From: Metridium senile
Lineage: Eukaryota; Cnidaria; Anthozoa; Actiniaria; Metridiidae
Direction: 5' to 3'
Assembly (NCBI GenBank): GCA_949775045.1
Contig: OX459103.1
Coordinates: 5,629,502-5,693,501, forward strand
DNA length: 64,000 nt
Shown here: one piece after another, positions 47,494 to 58,298 of the stretch
How the letters are laid out: every line of letters begins with the position of its first letter
Position numbering within the stretch: position 1 is the first letter of the stretch
The notes under the pieces: generated by a model
Database searches by the model: none
What the model saw: the letters and a program-made list of their open reading frames with translations, nothing else
What the model was told of the DNA's origin: nothing
Translations under genes and position numbers: made by a program

Positions 47494-47605
47494 AGCACTT
47501 AATGGCTGGTCCTGAGGGAAACAGTTAGTTTTGTTTCCCGAAAATCTCGAGATTCGAGGGGAAACAAAATCAACTGATTTCCCGAGGGATCAGTCATTAA
47601 GTGTT
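47494..47605. repeat. 112-bp palindromic element
   Basis: GCACTTAATGGCTGGTCC...GGGAAACAGTTAGTTTTGTT pairs with the reverse arm ending GGATCAGTCATTAAGTGTT, around a TCTCGAGA centre. The flanking 47,165-47,493 and 47,606-48,273 hold nothing recognised. Confidence 0.8.
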
Positions 47606-48273
47606 TTATTGTAGACCCTATTCAAACTAAGAAAAATGTTCTCTCCATTATGAAAATTTTTTATTTACGAAAAAAAATTTCGTTATGAATTACACATTCG
47701 TTGATTTATTACTCGCGCGGGAGTTAAAGAGATTTATTTCCCTCCACGTGACGTGCTCTCGACCAATAAGAAAACGAGTTTAAATCGGATACATAATAAA
47801 GTGATTTGTTTTACTTCCTATGTTTATTAGGAATGGTTTAGTGTTCACACATATAACTGCAGCAAATCTTACAAACTGATATTACCTATTTAATATACAG
47901 TTCACTATCAAATAATATTATTTAATATATTAATGCATAATCATATTTTATATTTTATTAATCATAATGTCTTTTTTTTATTCATTATAACATCAAATAA
48001 TTTATAGTATAGTGTATATTGATATTTTTGATAATGCTGGTGCTTACTTTTGGAATTCTTTAAATTGATTTCCATAAGTCAGTCCCAGTTCACTCTATTT
48101 CAGATATATTTTTTGCGAAAGTATTGACAAAGGGTTAACTAGTTTTAACTTAAAAATAGTTTAGAAATCAGCCCTGTGCCTGATTCTTAAATAACTAAGC
48201 CGCACCTTTTCATTGAAGCGAAACAAAGCTTGAGCTTGCAAGAATAGAGACATGTGAATAATTGTCCCATAAG

Positions 48274-48446
48274 GTGTTATATAGAGGATATTACATGGGC
48301 GCGCGGAGATATGAATTTTATCTTCGAGTGTTGATAAGATATCCCACGAGTGAGCGCAGCGAATGAGTGGGATATCTTTTCAACACGAGAAGATAAAATT
48401 CATATCTCCAAGCGCCCATGTAATGTTCTGTTTATTATATAACAGA
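48274..48446. mobile_element. ~173-bp palindromic element
   Basis: Arms GTTATATAG...ATTACATGGGCG and CGCCCATGTAAT...TATATAAC, with inner GAGATATGAATTTTATCTTC/GAAGATAAAATTCATATCTC and GATATCCCAC/GTGGGATATC stems around GAGCGCAGCGAATGAG. A core GAGCGCAGCGA(G) is shared with the P palindromes at 53,295. Confidence 0.85.
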
Positions 48447-49508
48447 TTGAAGAAAAAAATTTTTTTTTTTGAAAGTTGATTGGTTGAGAGTGATATCACA
48501 CATGTGCGATATCAATGATATCTTCATGACTAGGATAGGCTTTTTATCTAGTTGATATCACTCGGTATACCACTATATGTTATATAATAAAGATTATTAT
48601 GCAATTAAGTTTATGTATAATTTATTATTAAATAAAAATGTCTGTACTTGGGTACTGAGAAGAGCCTTTTATATCTGAGAGAATATCCTTGGTTGTTTGT
48701 GGGTGGCAACAATGAGCTTTTCAAACGGTTGATTTGTTTATTTTTGCGTTTTTGTGCCCTATTGTATTTCACCTTCCTCTTGGCTAATCATAAAAAAATC
48801 TCGCTGTTGTACCAATTTCCTCAAATTATTGTATTTTTTCACCTCCCTCTTCAGGTTATTCATAAAAAATAATAACATGAGGACCACTGTTGTACCAATT
48901 TCCTCAAATTTAATTTGCACTGGAATTGTGTCTGAAGCTAGCTATAGTCAGATATGACTATTAGCCAACACCTTCCTTTTCTACCAGTTTTACTACTGGA
49001 CTTTCTGTATATATATTTTTCACTTTCCTCTTGTTTATTCATAAAGAAATAACATGAGGTCCACTGTTGTACCAATTTCTGTAAATTTAATTTGCACTGG
49101 AATTGTTTCTGAGGCTAGTCAGATATGACTGTTAGCCCACACCTTCCTTTTCTATCAGTTTTATTACTGAACTTAGATCTTAAATCCTTTGGAGCCTGAA
49201 AGTTTCTTTATTAATTTACAGACTTTCTGTGTGTATATAATTATATTTTTCTTGTTGAGATTTAACTGGTTGAAAATGATGTAAATACACTTTAAAATAT
49301 ATACCAAACATTTGCTTTATTGTATATTGTATCCTATTTATTTTTGTTCCCTTTGGACTGTGGTTCTGAAAGTCGTGTCCTGTATATATTCACTGTTAGT
49401 ATATACATGATTCACAACCTCATAAGAACGCGCGCTCTCATTGGCTAGCTATCTCGGAATCTGAGACCATATTCACTGCTCAAGCTCGGAATATTGCTTC
49501 TCGGCAAA
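48447..49508. other. Local ~190-bp duplication and unassigned DNA
   Basis: ACCAATTTCCTCAAATTTAA and CACTGGAATTGT(G/T)TCTGA(A/G)GC with TCAGATATGACT recur at about 48,894 and 49,070, an imperfect tandem duplication. No gene is seen. The end (49,415-49,508) is CpG-richer with a CTCATTGGCTAGCT box and precedes the exon at 49,509. Confidence 0.6.
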
Positions 49509-49620
49509 ATGGCGTCTCGTTTTGAAACAATTACCGATGAAGAAATTGAAAAAATTCAACAAAACACAATTCCACAAAACACAAAGAAAGCTACAAAGTT
49601 TGGTTTAAGTGTTTTTCAAG
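49509..49620 (+). CDS. Orphan first exon, tyrosine-recombinase-derived (Crypton/DUF3504-like) protein
   Basis: ATG at 49,509 with A at -3 opens MASRFETITDEEIEKIQQNT and then IPQNTKKATKFGLSVFQ, ending TTTCAAG|GTAAAA (phase 1). The pattern MASRF..(T/S)(D/E)EEI..I...A/TIP.NTKKATKFG is, from memory, the start of many Crypton/DUF3504-type (ZMYM/QRICH1-like) proteins in cnidarians. In that family the next exon should encode a helical SAM-like domain and then the recombinase fold. None is visible downstream. A palindrome (49,768) and a LINE follow instead, so the exon is probably a gene relic or belongs to a gene interrupted by insertions. Read through, the frame stops five codons after the donor. 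Confidence 0.55.
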
Positions 49621-49767
49621 GTAAAACGGCATTTTAAACATAAAAACATTGAATTCATAGAAAACGAGGTTCAACGTTCGTGCGCCTTGTCACGCTTTGT
49701 AATGTTATACAAAAATTTTTGTTTAATTTTTTTTTGTTCGGTTGTGAATCATGGATTCATACTAAAA

Positions 49768-49879
49768 CAATTATTCACCTCGGGCTCAGTGATTATAAAT
49801 GAATCTTTACCTCGTGGCTCGAAGACTTGCCGCTCGGTAAAGATTCATTGATAACCACTTCGCCTTCGGCGAATAATTG
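49768..49879. repeat. 112-bp palindromic element
   Basis: CAATTATTCACCTCGGGCTC and AATGAATCTTTACC on the left pair with GGTAAAGATTCATT and CGAATAATTG on the right. The inner ACCTCG and GCTCGG words resemble the hairpin at 44,379. The overlapping frame at 49,609 is not supported. Confidence 0.82.
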
Positions 49880-49969
49880 CTAATTGTTATCCATAGTGGA
49901 TTGATCTTTATACCACTACATGACTGTGTGATTTCTTTCATAAAAAACATCATTATTCTTTCATTTATC

Positions 49970-51550
49970 ATAAAAACATGTAACAAGAAGTTTCTCCTGA
50001 AAATGTTTCCAAGGTTATCTCTCCCTTTGTTTGGCCGTAAATCTTGTGAATTTGATCCTGCAAAAATCTTGATGAACTGTAAACGATTACTTAATTCTAT
50101 CCATTACAAAAATAATCAATTTATCCTTGTCCTCTGCATTAATGCCATCCTCACTGAACTGACAAGCAACACTCCGAACTCTCATCAAAAATCTAGCCTT
50201 GTCTCATGAAGACTATTCCAATTTCAGGCCTCTAATTTGAAGTTTCTTTCTAAGATTGTTGAGAAAGTGGCTGCCACATAATTAAATGCACACCTTGGAA
50301 AAAAACAATCTTCAAGTGACATTTCAATCAGCCTAGCTATAAAAAAAAATGTGCCGTTGACAAACAACAATCCTTTTTTCTTGTCCTTCTGGACCTGTAG
50401 GCTGCTTTTGACACTGTAAACCATGAAATTTTGTTGAAAAGACTCTAAGAAATTTGGAATTAGAGATAAAGTGTAGTTTCAGTCCTACAAGAGTGAGAGG
50501 CAGTTCTGGGTAAGTGTTGAAGGTGACACATCTACTTCTCATTTCTTTAATTGTGGTGTTCCTCAAGGATCTGTTTTAGGGCCCATTATATTTTTCATTG
50601 ATATATTTCAGTCTCCAATTATTGAAATCATCAACTGCCATAATATAGACTGACACTTGTATGCTGATGAGACTCAACTTTCTATTTCTTTTCCACATCA
50701 TGCACTTAAACTTGAGGATTATGTCATTGTCATTGATGGTTACCAATAAATTAAAGTTGAATGGTGATAAAACTGAGATCATTGCTCTTTATGCAGCTTA
50801 TCGGCCTTGTCCATTTGCTGGCTCGTTTAATATTTCTGGTTTTGATGTTAGTACTTCCGCTACTGTCCACAATATTTTTGAGGAAAAACTGTCTCTTGAG
50901 GCTTACATCATAGTGATCTGTTAATCTTGCTTTTTTCAACTTCATAACATCTGAAAAGTTTGTAAATTTCTCAGTCTAAAAGCTTGTGAAACCCTTGTGC
51001 ATGCATTTGTATCTTCAAAACTTGATTTTTGTAATTCGTTACTTTATGGTCTCCCAAAAACTCTGATAAATAAACTATATAGCATGCACATGCAAAATGT
51101 TGCAGCTAGACTTATTAGTCTCTCTCGTAGATTTGAGCATATAACTTCTATTCTTTTAAATTTACACTGGCTACCAATGGAGCAGAATAATAAATTCAAA
51201 ATACTTTTAATGACTTTCAAATGTTAAACAGCTGTGCTTCTTCTTATCTTTCTGTATGTCCATGTGTCCCTTTTCGTTCATTGACATTTTTGTCATCAAC
51301 TCTATTGTCCAGACCATCATATAATCTAAGTTCTATGGTAAAAGGGCTTTTCGTTTGCTGGTCTAGTGTTGTGGAATGCTTTACAAGTAAATATCAGGCC
51401 TTTTTAAGAAAGCATATAATGTTTGAAAATACCTATTTTAATTTTTTGTCAAATGTATTTCAATCCTCTATTGTATTTATCAACATATTTAAGCGACTTG
51501 TCAAACCTTTAAATAATAAAGCTTTGATAATGGGGTCAAGATGACTCCGA
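49970..51550 (+). pseudogene. Decayed CR1/L2-type LINE reverse transcriptase
   Basis: Reverse transcriptase fragments in order but in shifting frames: EFDPAKILMNCKRLLNSI (50,049-), NFRPL and FLSKIVEKVAA (50,217-), AAFDTVNHEILLKRL (50,401-), GVPQGSVLGPI (50,555-), YADETQLS (50,660-) and FVSSKLDFCNSLLYGLPKTL (51,006-) with ITSILLNLHWLP. Stops and frameshifts break the frame, for example a TGA two codons before YADE. The catalytic YADD box reads YADE. The endonuclease region is absent or unrecognisable. The 3' tail (51,473-51,550) recurs at 6,618-6,705. The last intact frame, 50,997-51,227, covers the thumb/C-terminal region. Confidence 0.9.
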
Positions 51551-52660
51551 AACGTGAGATTTTTTGTGTTAGTCTTTATTTTAAGCTATGACAGACTGTC
51601 AAAAAGCCAACAGTGTGAAGTATACAAATTCAAATGTCATCTGTTTGATGCACTAGAGTATGAAGGTTACACAACACCAACTCCGTCAGCCACTATGCAA
51701 CTAACAGTAGGATATGGAGCTTACATTTCAGGATTCCATTCAAACTAGGGGCTCGCTTTTGAAACAATAACTTTATTGTGAACATTGCTTAATTACCCAA
51801 ATGCTTGCCCATTTGGTTGCAATGCCAGAAAATAGATATTTGCAGTCAGTGTCCATGTTGCTGTAGCATGCATTCACATTCTCACATCATGTGAAAAAGA
51901 AATGTTGCTTTGTGCCCAGTGATTAATAGTCAAAGTTCTCTTTAAAGATGATTTTCAAAGTCAAAAGCGAGGCATAAATGATCATTGCTGACAGAAGGTA
52001 GAATAAAAATGAAATGATTTTTATACTATTGCTTTCTCCTGTAGGGCCTCAGTCCCTCTTGGCCACTGGAGACAGGGCACCCAATATTCAGAAAATTAAA
52101 ATGATAAAATGAAAATTTCTTAAAGTCAGAAAAGCATGACAATAAAAGTTATCGAAAGAGTAGAAGAAATGAATGCCATGAACTGCCCATGCTGGCCATG
52201 TTAAAGTTATAGCACATATTGACATTTTACATCCAAAGGAAATGTGACGTGCCCAGTGACTCAGATTAGTCAGTAAACAATTTCCAAAAGCTGGAAAAGC
52301 AAGAGAAAACAAATGTAGAGAAAACAAAGCTTTTTGATGGAGCTTTTATGAGTACCACTTTATTCTTTTTTAAATGGAATTTCATCCAAAAGATAAAATG
52401 CTTTTCTTTTACTTTCTTTGTCATTCAAAAAAGATAATTCAACATTAAACTTATATGCACGTTTTAATCTCCATGTTCTTGGACTTTTCGTTTTTTAATT
52501 GAAATATCTATGATTTCGACAGTCAAAATGGCGTGGTACTGCTTTTGCACATATATTGTACAAGTAATTTCTTTCATATATACAACTTTCATTTAATTAA
52601 TACAACTTTCAACATACAATTTGCAACTTCATTATTTTTAAACACTTCTAACAATCGTTA
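51551..52660. other. No recognised feature
   Basis: Frames at 51,554 (plus) and 52,088 (minus) show no recognisable domain or splice context. Lower repeat content than the surroundings. Confidence 0.5.
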
Positions 52661-52773
<113 letters not shown>

Positions 52774-53294
52774 TATAATTATGACATGAATACTAACTAG
52801 ATAAATATTAAACTGTAATTATAAATAAAGCACACCTCTATTCAAACTTGCATTATACCGGGATTATACAAATAATAATATACATAAAAAAATTACTCGA
52901 TTCTGATTGGCTGATGAGCAGTGCATTTTAGAGGTAATTCAGTGCAAAAACAAGGTAATACAGTGCAAATTACATTCCGTACAGTGCAAATTACAAAAAA
53001 ATAAATCGCTTATGATAGGCTTTATTCCTAACTCATTTTAGTCACTAATGATTGACAGTAATTTAAAAAACACTTTAAGTGACAATTATTTCAAAAATCG
53101 TCGAAAATTTGTAAGAAAAATACAAAAACCTGACCAAGTTTTGAGTTGAAAGTTTTGAATTTTCCGCTTGAGCTCGAGCGCGCGCTTGCTTACGACATCA
53201 ACACGTCATTTTTGGCGCGCGCTACTAGCCGAAAACTGACCAAAAAAATTGAAAAAGAACTTGAGTTTGTTCATGTATATTATTAATAATAAGT

Positions 53295-53435
53295 ACTTAT
53301 TGACTGAGTGGGAGGGCCGTATGGGAAAATATTTGGCTCGCGGTCATGACGTACGGAACGAGCGCAGCGAGGTCCGTACAAATGACCAAGAGCCAAATAT
53401 TTCCCCGTACGGCCCGACCTAACTCAGTCAATAAG
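53295..53435. repeat. Palindromic repeat P, copy 1
   Basis: ACTTATTGACTGAGTGGGAG and GGGCCGTATGGGAAAATATT at the left, inverse at the right ending AACTCAGTCAATAAGT. The central GAACGAGCGCAGCGAGGTCC is like other palindromes of the window. About 141 bp, non-coding. Confidence 0.88.
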
Positions 53436-53440
53436 TTTTT

Positions 53441-53617
53441 TATCATATGACCCGTATTTTACACGGCGCGCGCCATTTTTGTTGTGATGTTTCGAGTAGC
53501 TGGTCCGTACGTGTTTGTACGGACCAGATGAAAAAAGCCGTACGGACCCCATCACGTGACATTTTCCCGAAGGTTTTCTTAAGAGCGCGCGCCGGGCAAA
53601 ATACGGGTCATATGATA
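53441..53617. repeat. Palindromic repeat Q, copy 1 (177 bp)
   Basis: The ends TATCATATGACCCGTATTTT and its inverse, with CGGCGCGCGC/GCGCGCGCCG next. The centre GGTCCGTACGTGTTTGTACG forms its own stem. The frame at 53,447 is an artefact of the conserved palindrome and recurs in copy 2. Confidence 0.88.
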
Positions 53618-53623
53618 ATAAGT

Positions 53624-53749
53624 ACTTATTGACTGAGTGGGAGGGCCGTACGGGAAAATATTTGGCTCGCGGTCATGACGTACGGAACGAGCGCAGCGAG
53701 GTCCGTACGTCATGACCGCGAGCCAAATATTTTCACGTATGGCCCGACC
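53624..53749. repeat. Palindromic repeat P, copy 2, left piece
   Basis: Near-identical to P copy 1 up to GGCCCGACC. It is then interrupted by the 3.8-kb element and resumes at 57,555 with TAACTCAGTCAATAAG. The inner arms TACGTCATGACCGCGAGCC are better preserved than in copy 1. Confidence 0.9.
53741..53749. repeat. 9-bp target duplication, left copy
   Basis: GGCCCGACC, identical to 57,546-57,554, and present once in the uninterrupted P copy 1 at about 53,411-53,419. Confidence 0.92.
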
Positions 53750-53829
53750 CAGGTGGTGTGCGACACGGGTTTGCAAAGCATGATAGGTAAAAATGTGAAA
53801 CACGCTCATTTGCATCTGACCGTCGTAAC

Positions 53830-54064
53830 TGTCAGAGCTCCCAGAGAAAACAAAATGGCGTCTTATCGTCCTAGTTTTTCAAGTCAGCTGTAATATTAGC
53901 TTCAATAACTTCTATCATTTGGAGAAGCTGGACTATAAGTACTTAAAATACATGGGTGCTAAAATACCAAGACCCTCACTTCACTATTTTAACGGAAACC
54001 TTGTTCAAATCGCTCATCAAAGGGTGATTTTCTCGTTGTGATCAACGTTACTACATCTACAAAG
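53830..54064 (+). other. Candidate 5' exon within the 3.8-kb element
   Basis: A CpG-containing stretch with a short frame MASYRPSFSSQL (53,853-53,891, stop after 12 codons) ends at a strong donor ACAAAG|GTAAGC. It could be an untranslated first exon left from an autonomous ancestor. No downstream exon is identified. Confidence 0.35.
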
Positions 54065-54479
54065 GTAAGCTTCCGTTTTCATTACTTTCAGTCTAAATTT
54101 AGCTCAGTTTTAAAGAAGACAAAATTATAGTAATTAAACGTTTATGTTGTTTATCAAAGTAATCTATATGTACGTTTATTAAAGATGAATTTTAGCGGGG
54201 TTTAGGGCTTGTAAGATTCCCTTTTTACGTGGCGTTTTATTGTGACAACATGACACAATTCGAAAAGTTATAATCTTGATTGAATTGAACCCTGTCCGTT
54301 TATTTCAACCCTGTCTACTTTTTCATACTACTTTGATTGCGACTTATGCCTTGAGTTTTTTAACATTAACTTAATACTTCTATCATGAAATAATAGAATT
54401 AGTGTCAGAAACATCAATCAACATGTAAATAATTCATTGTTATTTTATTTAATTATATTTATTATTATCATTTGCATAC

Positions 54480-55010
54480 AGCAGGAAATTGATGACATTG
54501 AAATAAACTTTTCTCAAGAGCAAGCTATAAAGATTATACTGGCATAGAAGACAGAAGATAGAATGTGTGGGCTGGTCTGCTCACATTGATAACATATCAG
54601 CAAAAAGATATACCAGCTAACACTTGATGCTCGACTTGCCTTTTATTATTGCCTTCTACTATTAGTAATGGATATTGCTGTGTGGTATGGAGTAATACAT
54701 CAAAAGAAAACCTCGAAAGGATCCGGCTACCATTTTAAAACCATATTCAGTATGTACGAGCTACTACAGTATACAAGGCATTAAATGGACCGTAAAGCTC
54801 CATCCTACATCACTGACCTAGGTACTGTTACCTTTCAACAAAGTACATAACATCAATACATGTTGATCAAAATTATAAGAACTTGAAACTACCACTTACC
54901 AACTCAAACTCTGGAACATGAACCTTTAGTTACCTTTTAGGTCATTTACTGATCACCGATGTCAAATATATGCACTACCAATATGGGATAAGGCTGCCAC
55001 TTCATTGTCA
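54480..55010 (+). pseudogene. LINE reverse transcriptase C-terminal fragment
   Basis: Broken translation yields CCVVWSNTSKENLERI (about 54,673-54,720), VYKALNGP (about 54,771-54,794) and YALPIWDKAA (about 54,972-55,000). Together they match the order seen in the thumb and C-terminal part of CR1/L2-like LINE polyproteins. Stops and frameshifts are frequent. It is a different region and copy from the LINE at 49,970. Confidence 0.6.
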
Positions 55011-55364
55011 TATATTTTTTTTATTGAATAAAATATAGATAAGAATGACATCAACAAAGGTAAAAAATTTGAGACAAGAATATATATTTAATTCTTGAGA
55101 AGTTACGAGAATTTCAAAAGTGTGAAAAACACCACAAAGAGGCTAGCAAGGAAACAGTTCACTGCTATATCTGTAATTTTGATTCCAAATAGCTTCACTT
55201 GAATTATATTTATGGCAATAAAACTTTCCAAAAATACATTTGTGCTTGCTCTTTCTGATGGTGGTGCTTATTTTTTAGGATTAGGTATCTATTTTTGAAA
55301 GTCAATTGGCATTCAGTCAATGTATATATAGTATTTATTTATCATCATTTGAACAAAAAATATA

Positions 55365-55505
55365 GAGTACAAACACTAAAAGTGTGCAATACTTTGTACT
55401 ATTTACCACTAAATAGTGTTGATTGAACAATATGTAACAAAATAATTTGTATAATTTAGCAGTATTTAGTGGTATTTATGTTGCACACTTTTAGTGTTTG
55501 TACTC
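55365..55505. mobile_element. 141-bp MITE, GAGTACAAACACT family
   Basis: The perfect inverted ends GAGTACAAACACTAAAAGTG are flanked by TA on each side, with inner TACCACTAAATA/TATTTAGTGGTA arms. The best-preserved family member, it sits inside the 3.8-kb element. Confidence 0.92.
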
Positions 55506-56105
55506 TATTATAAACAAGTAACAGTTGTTATGACACTAAAAGTTATATTTCATAGGTTTAGTGCCATCAATTGAATAACATAATAATATTACAAATTCTT
55601 ATGTATTGCTATTTCTTATTATTGAGCATTTTTTGAGTTCATATTTTTTTTCTTTCTAGGTATACAACATTTATGACATAAATTGTCTATATTATTAAAT
55701 GACTAATAAACTGCCTGTTGACTTCATAATTGGTGTTTGCAAGGCTGTAGGTTAAGAATTTTACACAAAATTGGTTGTAATTGATTGTACCGAAGAAAGA
55801 AAAATAATATAATATATAAAATAAAATAATATAAAAAGTAAATAAAAACAAAAGAATTAGGAAAAACTATATACAAGACAATGTCATATTGTCCATAAAA
55901 ATGTTATTTGAGTTGCATATCAATAATGGATACAATTTGGGAAACAATTTATGATAAAAAATCAAATAAGATTTGTTAAATGTGTCTTCAATTTAATAGT
56001 TTTAAAAGTGTTGATGGAGTCAAATTGCTTAATTTCTGTTGATAATAAATTCCATAGCTAATTAGGGGCCACAACAGTAATTTATGCAAGTAAAAGGGCT
56101 AGATA
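55506..56105. other. Unassigned interior of the 3.8-kb element
   Basis: AT-rich, no open frame or repeat family recognised. Confidence 0.5.
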
Positions 56106-56237
56106 GAGTACAAACACTAAAAGTAATGCAGTACAAAAATTGTAGAAAAAATTAGTGAAAAACTATGTCAATTATATCTACTGTTCAATTAATAGATGTT
56201 ATATTGCAAAGTATTGCACATTTTAGTGTTTGTATTC
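56106..56237. mobile_element. 132-bp MITE, GAGTACAAACACT family, diverged
   Basis: The left end GAGTACAAACACTAAAAGT and right end TTTTAGTGTTTGTATTC are flanked by TA. The interior has lost most of the pairing seen in other copies. Confidence 0.8.
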
Positions 56238-56245
56238 TAAATATG

Positions 56246-56531
56246 GTAATAATAATAATAATAACAATAATAATAATTTACAATTTATATAGCCCTATTT
56301 ACAATAACAGATCAATAGGACTTTACATATAACTACTCTCACACTCACTACCTCTACATTTAACCATTTTAACACATAACACTCCTCACATGTTGATTGT
56401 TACTGAGTGAGAAAAACCAAAGTACCTGGAGAAAAACCCTTGTGGCAATTAAGGGAGAGAACAACACATCAAACAAACTCAACTCATATGATCTGTGCCC
56501 GAGCTAGGACTCGAACCTGGATCACAGCGGG
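56246..56531 (-). mobile_element. tRNA-derived SINE, 5'-truncated
   Basis: Minus strand: perfect box B GGTTCGAGTCC (56,517-56,507), a body sharing GAGTTTGTTTGATG and TTGTTCTCTCC with the SINE at 21,679, then an (ATT)n tail at 56,246-56,275. The box A region is missing, since sequence changes at about 56,531. Its frame at 56,407 is not a gene. Confidence 0.8.
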
Positions 56532-57500
56532 GGTATTTGTTATAATATTATTATGTGATGGCTCAAATGTTAATCTTTTTAATTGCAAAATAACAATATA
56601 AACTCCTGTATATAGAAAAATAAATTTTATATTGCTGCTTACTCAGCCACTTGGGTTTGACAAAGTTCCTTCATCCCATTATGTGAAAAAATATGTTATG
56701 CAGTCAAGGTATCAGCAAGCAGCACTATAAGATATTTAACTCTTTATTACACAATTTGTCTACATTATATGTAGTCAATAGTACTTTTGAATACTTTTGT
56801 TTAATTTACAAGCAAGTTTAAAATATTTACATTATTGCATATTGTTTAAAATGAGAAGTAATTAACTTATATCAAATGTAATTATATCAAATTAAAAACA
56901 AGGACTATATTATATTCTTCCTCCTGCCAACTCTTCTTGATGATTCTTTTCTATTTTAATAAAGTAAAAATATTATACTGAGCAACTGGGATTTCATGCA
57001 AATGAACATATGGATTATCAAACGTAAAAAAACAACAATAAAAATGACAATTAAATTAGCAAAAGCATCTCTTCGGCATATCTCGAATCGGTATCTGTAT
57101 GAATAATTACCCAACTTCAAACCAAAATATCTCAAAAACTAGAAGAGGTCCATCCGGGTCCATCATGATTTTCAAAAAGAGAATTATTCACTTAACAACA
57201 TGGTGAGACAAAAAGTAAAGGACCTCTTCGATTTTTCCGGTAAAAGAGATAGTTTTACCAACAAAAATACAGTTAATGTAAACAAATCGGTTCGTGACCT
57301 TTTACGTTTCTTAACAAAAAAAAATACAAAAATATAACATACCTTTACGCTAAACTTGTCACATCGGATCAAGGTACTTCAATACCCATTCTCTCCAAGT
57401 AAGAAGACAAATAATTGTAAAAAAATATCATTTTTTTGAGGTTTTCTCTCACATCCGGTCAAATAGCCTCAATTTTCCGGCTGCACTTTGATCGGGCTTA
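56532..57500. other. Right part of the 3.8-kb element, no recognised gene
   Basis: AT-rich to about 57,050, then mixed composition. The minus-strand frame at 57,184-57,372 has no recognisable domain. Confidence 0.45.
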
Positions 57501-57545
57501 CGATTGGCCAATTGAGATCACATGGTCCGTGTCGTACACCACCTG

Positions 57546-57554
57546 GGCCCGACC
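57546..57554. repeat. 9-bp target duplication, right copy
   Basis: GGCCCGACC directly after the terminal CACCTG of the 3.8-kb element, followed by the remainder of P copy 2. Confidence 0.92.
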
Positions 57555-57570
57555 TAACTCAGTCAATAAG
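57555..57570. repeat. Palindromic repeat P, copy 2, right piece
   Basis: TAACTCAGTCAATAAG completes the P palindrome interrupted at 53,749. Confidence 0.88.
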
Positions 57571-57575
57571 TTTGT

Positions 57576-57752
57576 TATCATATGACCCGTATTTTGCCCA
57601 GCGCGCGCCATTTTTGTTGTGATGTTTCGAGTAGCTGGTCCGTACGTGTTTGTACGGACCAGGTGAAAAAAGCCGTACGGACCCCATCACGTGACTATTT
57701 TCCGAAGGTTTTCTTAAGAGCGCGCGCCGGGCAAAATACGGGTCATATGATA
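57576..57752. repeat. Palindromic repeat Q, copy 2 (177 bp)
   Basis: Nearly identical to Q copy 1 (53,441-53,617), same length and same order after P. It differs at scattered bases (GCCCAGCGCG versus ACACGGCGCG). Confidence 0.9.
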
Positions 57753-57754
57753 AG

Positions 57755-57912
57755 TAATCATATGGTTTCTCGTTCAATTTGGGATAATTCGCACTCGTGT
57801 GTTTTTCAAAGAGCCAAATTGCACTTGACCTACGGTCTCGTGCAATTTGTACTCTTTGAAAAACACATTCGTGCGAATTAATCCCAAATTGAACTCGAAA
57901 CCATACGATTAC
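57755..57912. mobile_element. 158-bp palindromic element
   Basis: GTAATCATATGGTTTCTCGT and TCAATTTGGGATAATTCGCA at the left, inverse at the right ending AACCATACGATTAC. Inner GTGTTTTTCAAAGAG/CTCTTTGAAAAACAC arms pair. Confidence 0.85.
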
Positions 57913-58298
57913 CTATACTAAACTAATATATACCCACCCAAATATCTACTATTAAATTGAAACCCATAAATCACCATAGTAAAAATATTACACAAAATAA
58001 TACTAAATATATTAAAATAATTTTATACCTATAACGTTAACTATATTTTGAAAAGCTAATATCAAATGTCAGAATTACTGCATTCCGTGCAAAAAGGAAA
58101 CTACTCCTGAACATTACAAGCAAAACCTCATTAAAAGAATGGTCACTTTTATAGTCCTACAGTTAAACAACCGGAGCAACAGCAAACGTAAAACAGCCAC
58201 AAAATACTTCATGTACTTACCAACGCTACACACATACAGCCCTGTTTTGTAGCTCACCACCTTGTTCTAGTCTCCTCTTCATTTGTCTGGGATGGTAT
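57913..58298. other. No recognised feature
   Basis: AT-rich. Contains a possible donor CAAGGTG|GTGAGC on the minus strand near 58,255, downstream of the gene candidate. Confidence 0.4.

Larger units (their letters stand above)
53750..57545. mobile_element. 3,796-bp TIR element with 9-bp target duplication
   Basis: The left end CAGGTGGTGTGCGACACGG and the inverse of the right end CAGGTGGTGTACGACACGG match at 18 of 19 bases. GGCCCGACC is duplicated exactly at 53,741-53,749 and 57,546-57,554. Comparison with intact P copy 1 confirms a single GGCCCGACC in the uninterrupted sequence. The interior carries a CpG-rich 5' block with ATGGCGTCTTATCG (12 codons then stop, 53,853), a donor CTACAAAG|GTAAGC at 54,064, a LINE fragment, two MITEs and a SINE. 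No transposase is visible, so it is probably non-autonomous. A 9-bp duplication fits Mutator-like elements but is not decisive. Confidence 0.9.

Noticed and set aside
53447..53893. Frames across the P and Q palindromes, one repeated at 57,582
   Set aside because: The same peptide arises in both Q copies because the palindrome is conserved as DNA. Arms pair along their length, so structure and not coding explains the conservation.
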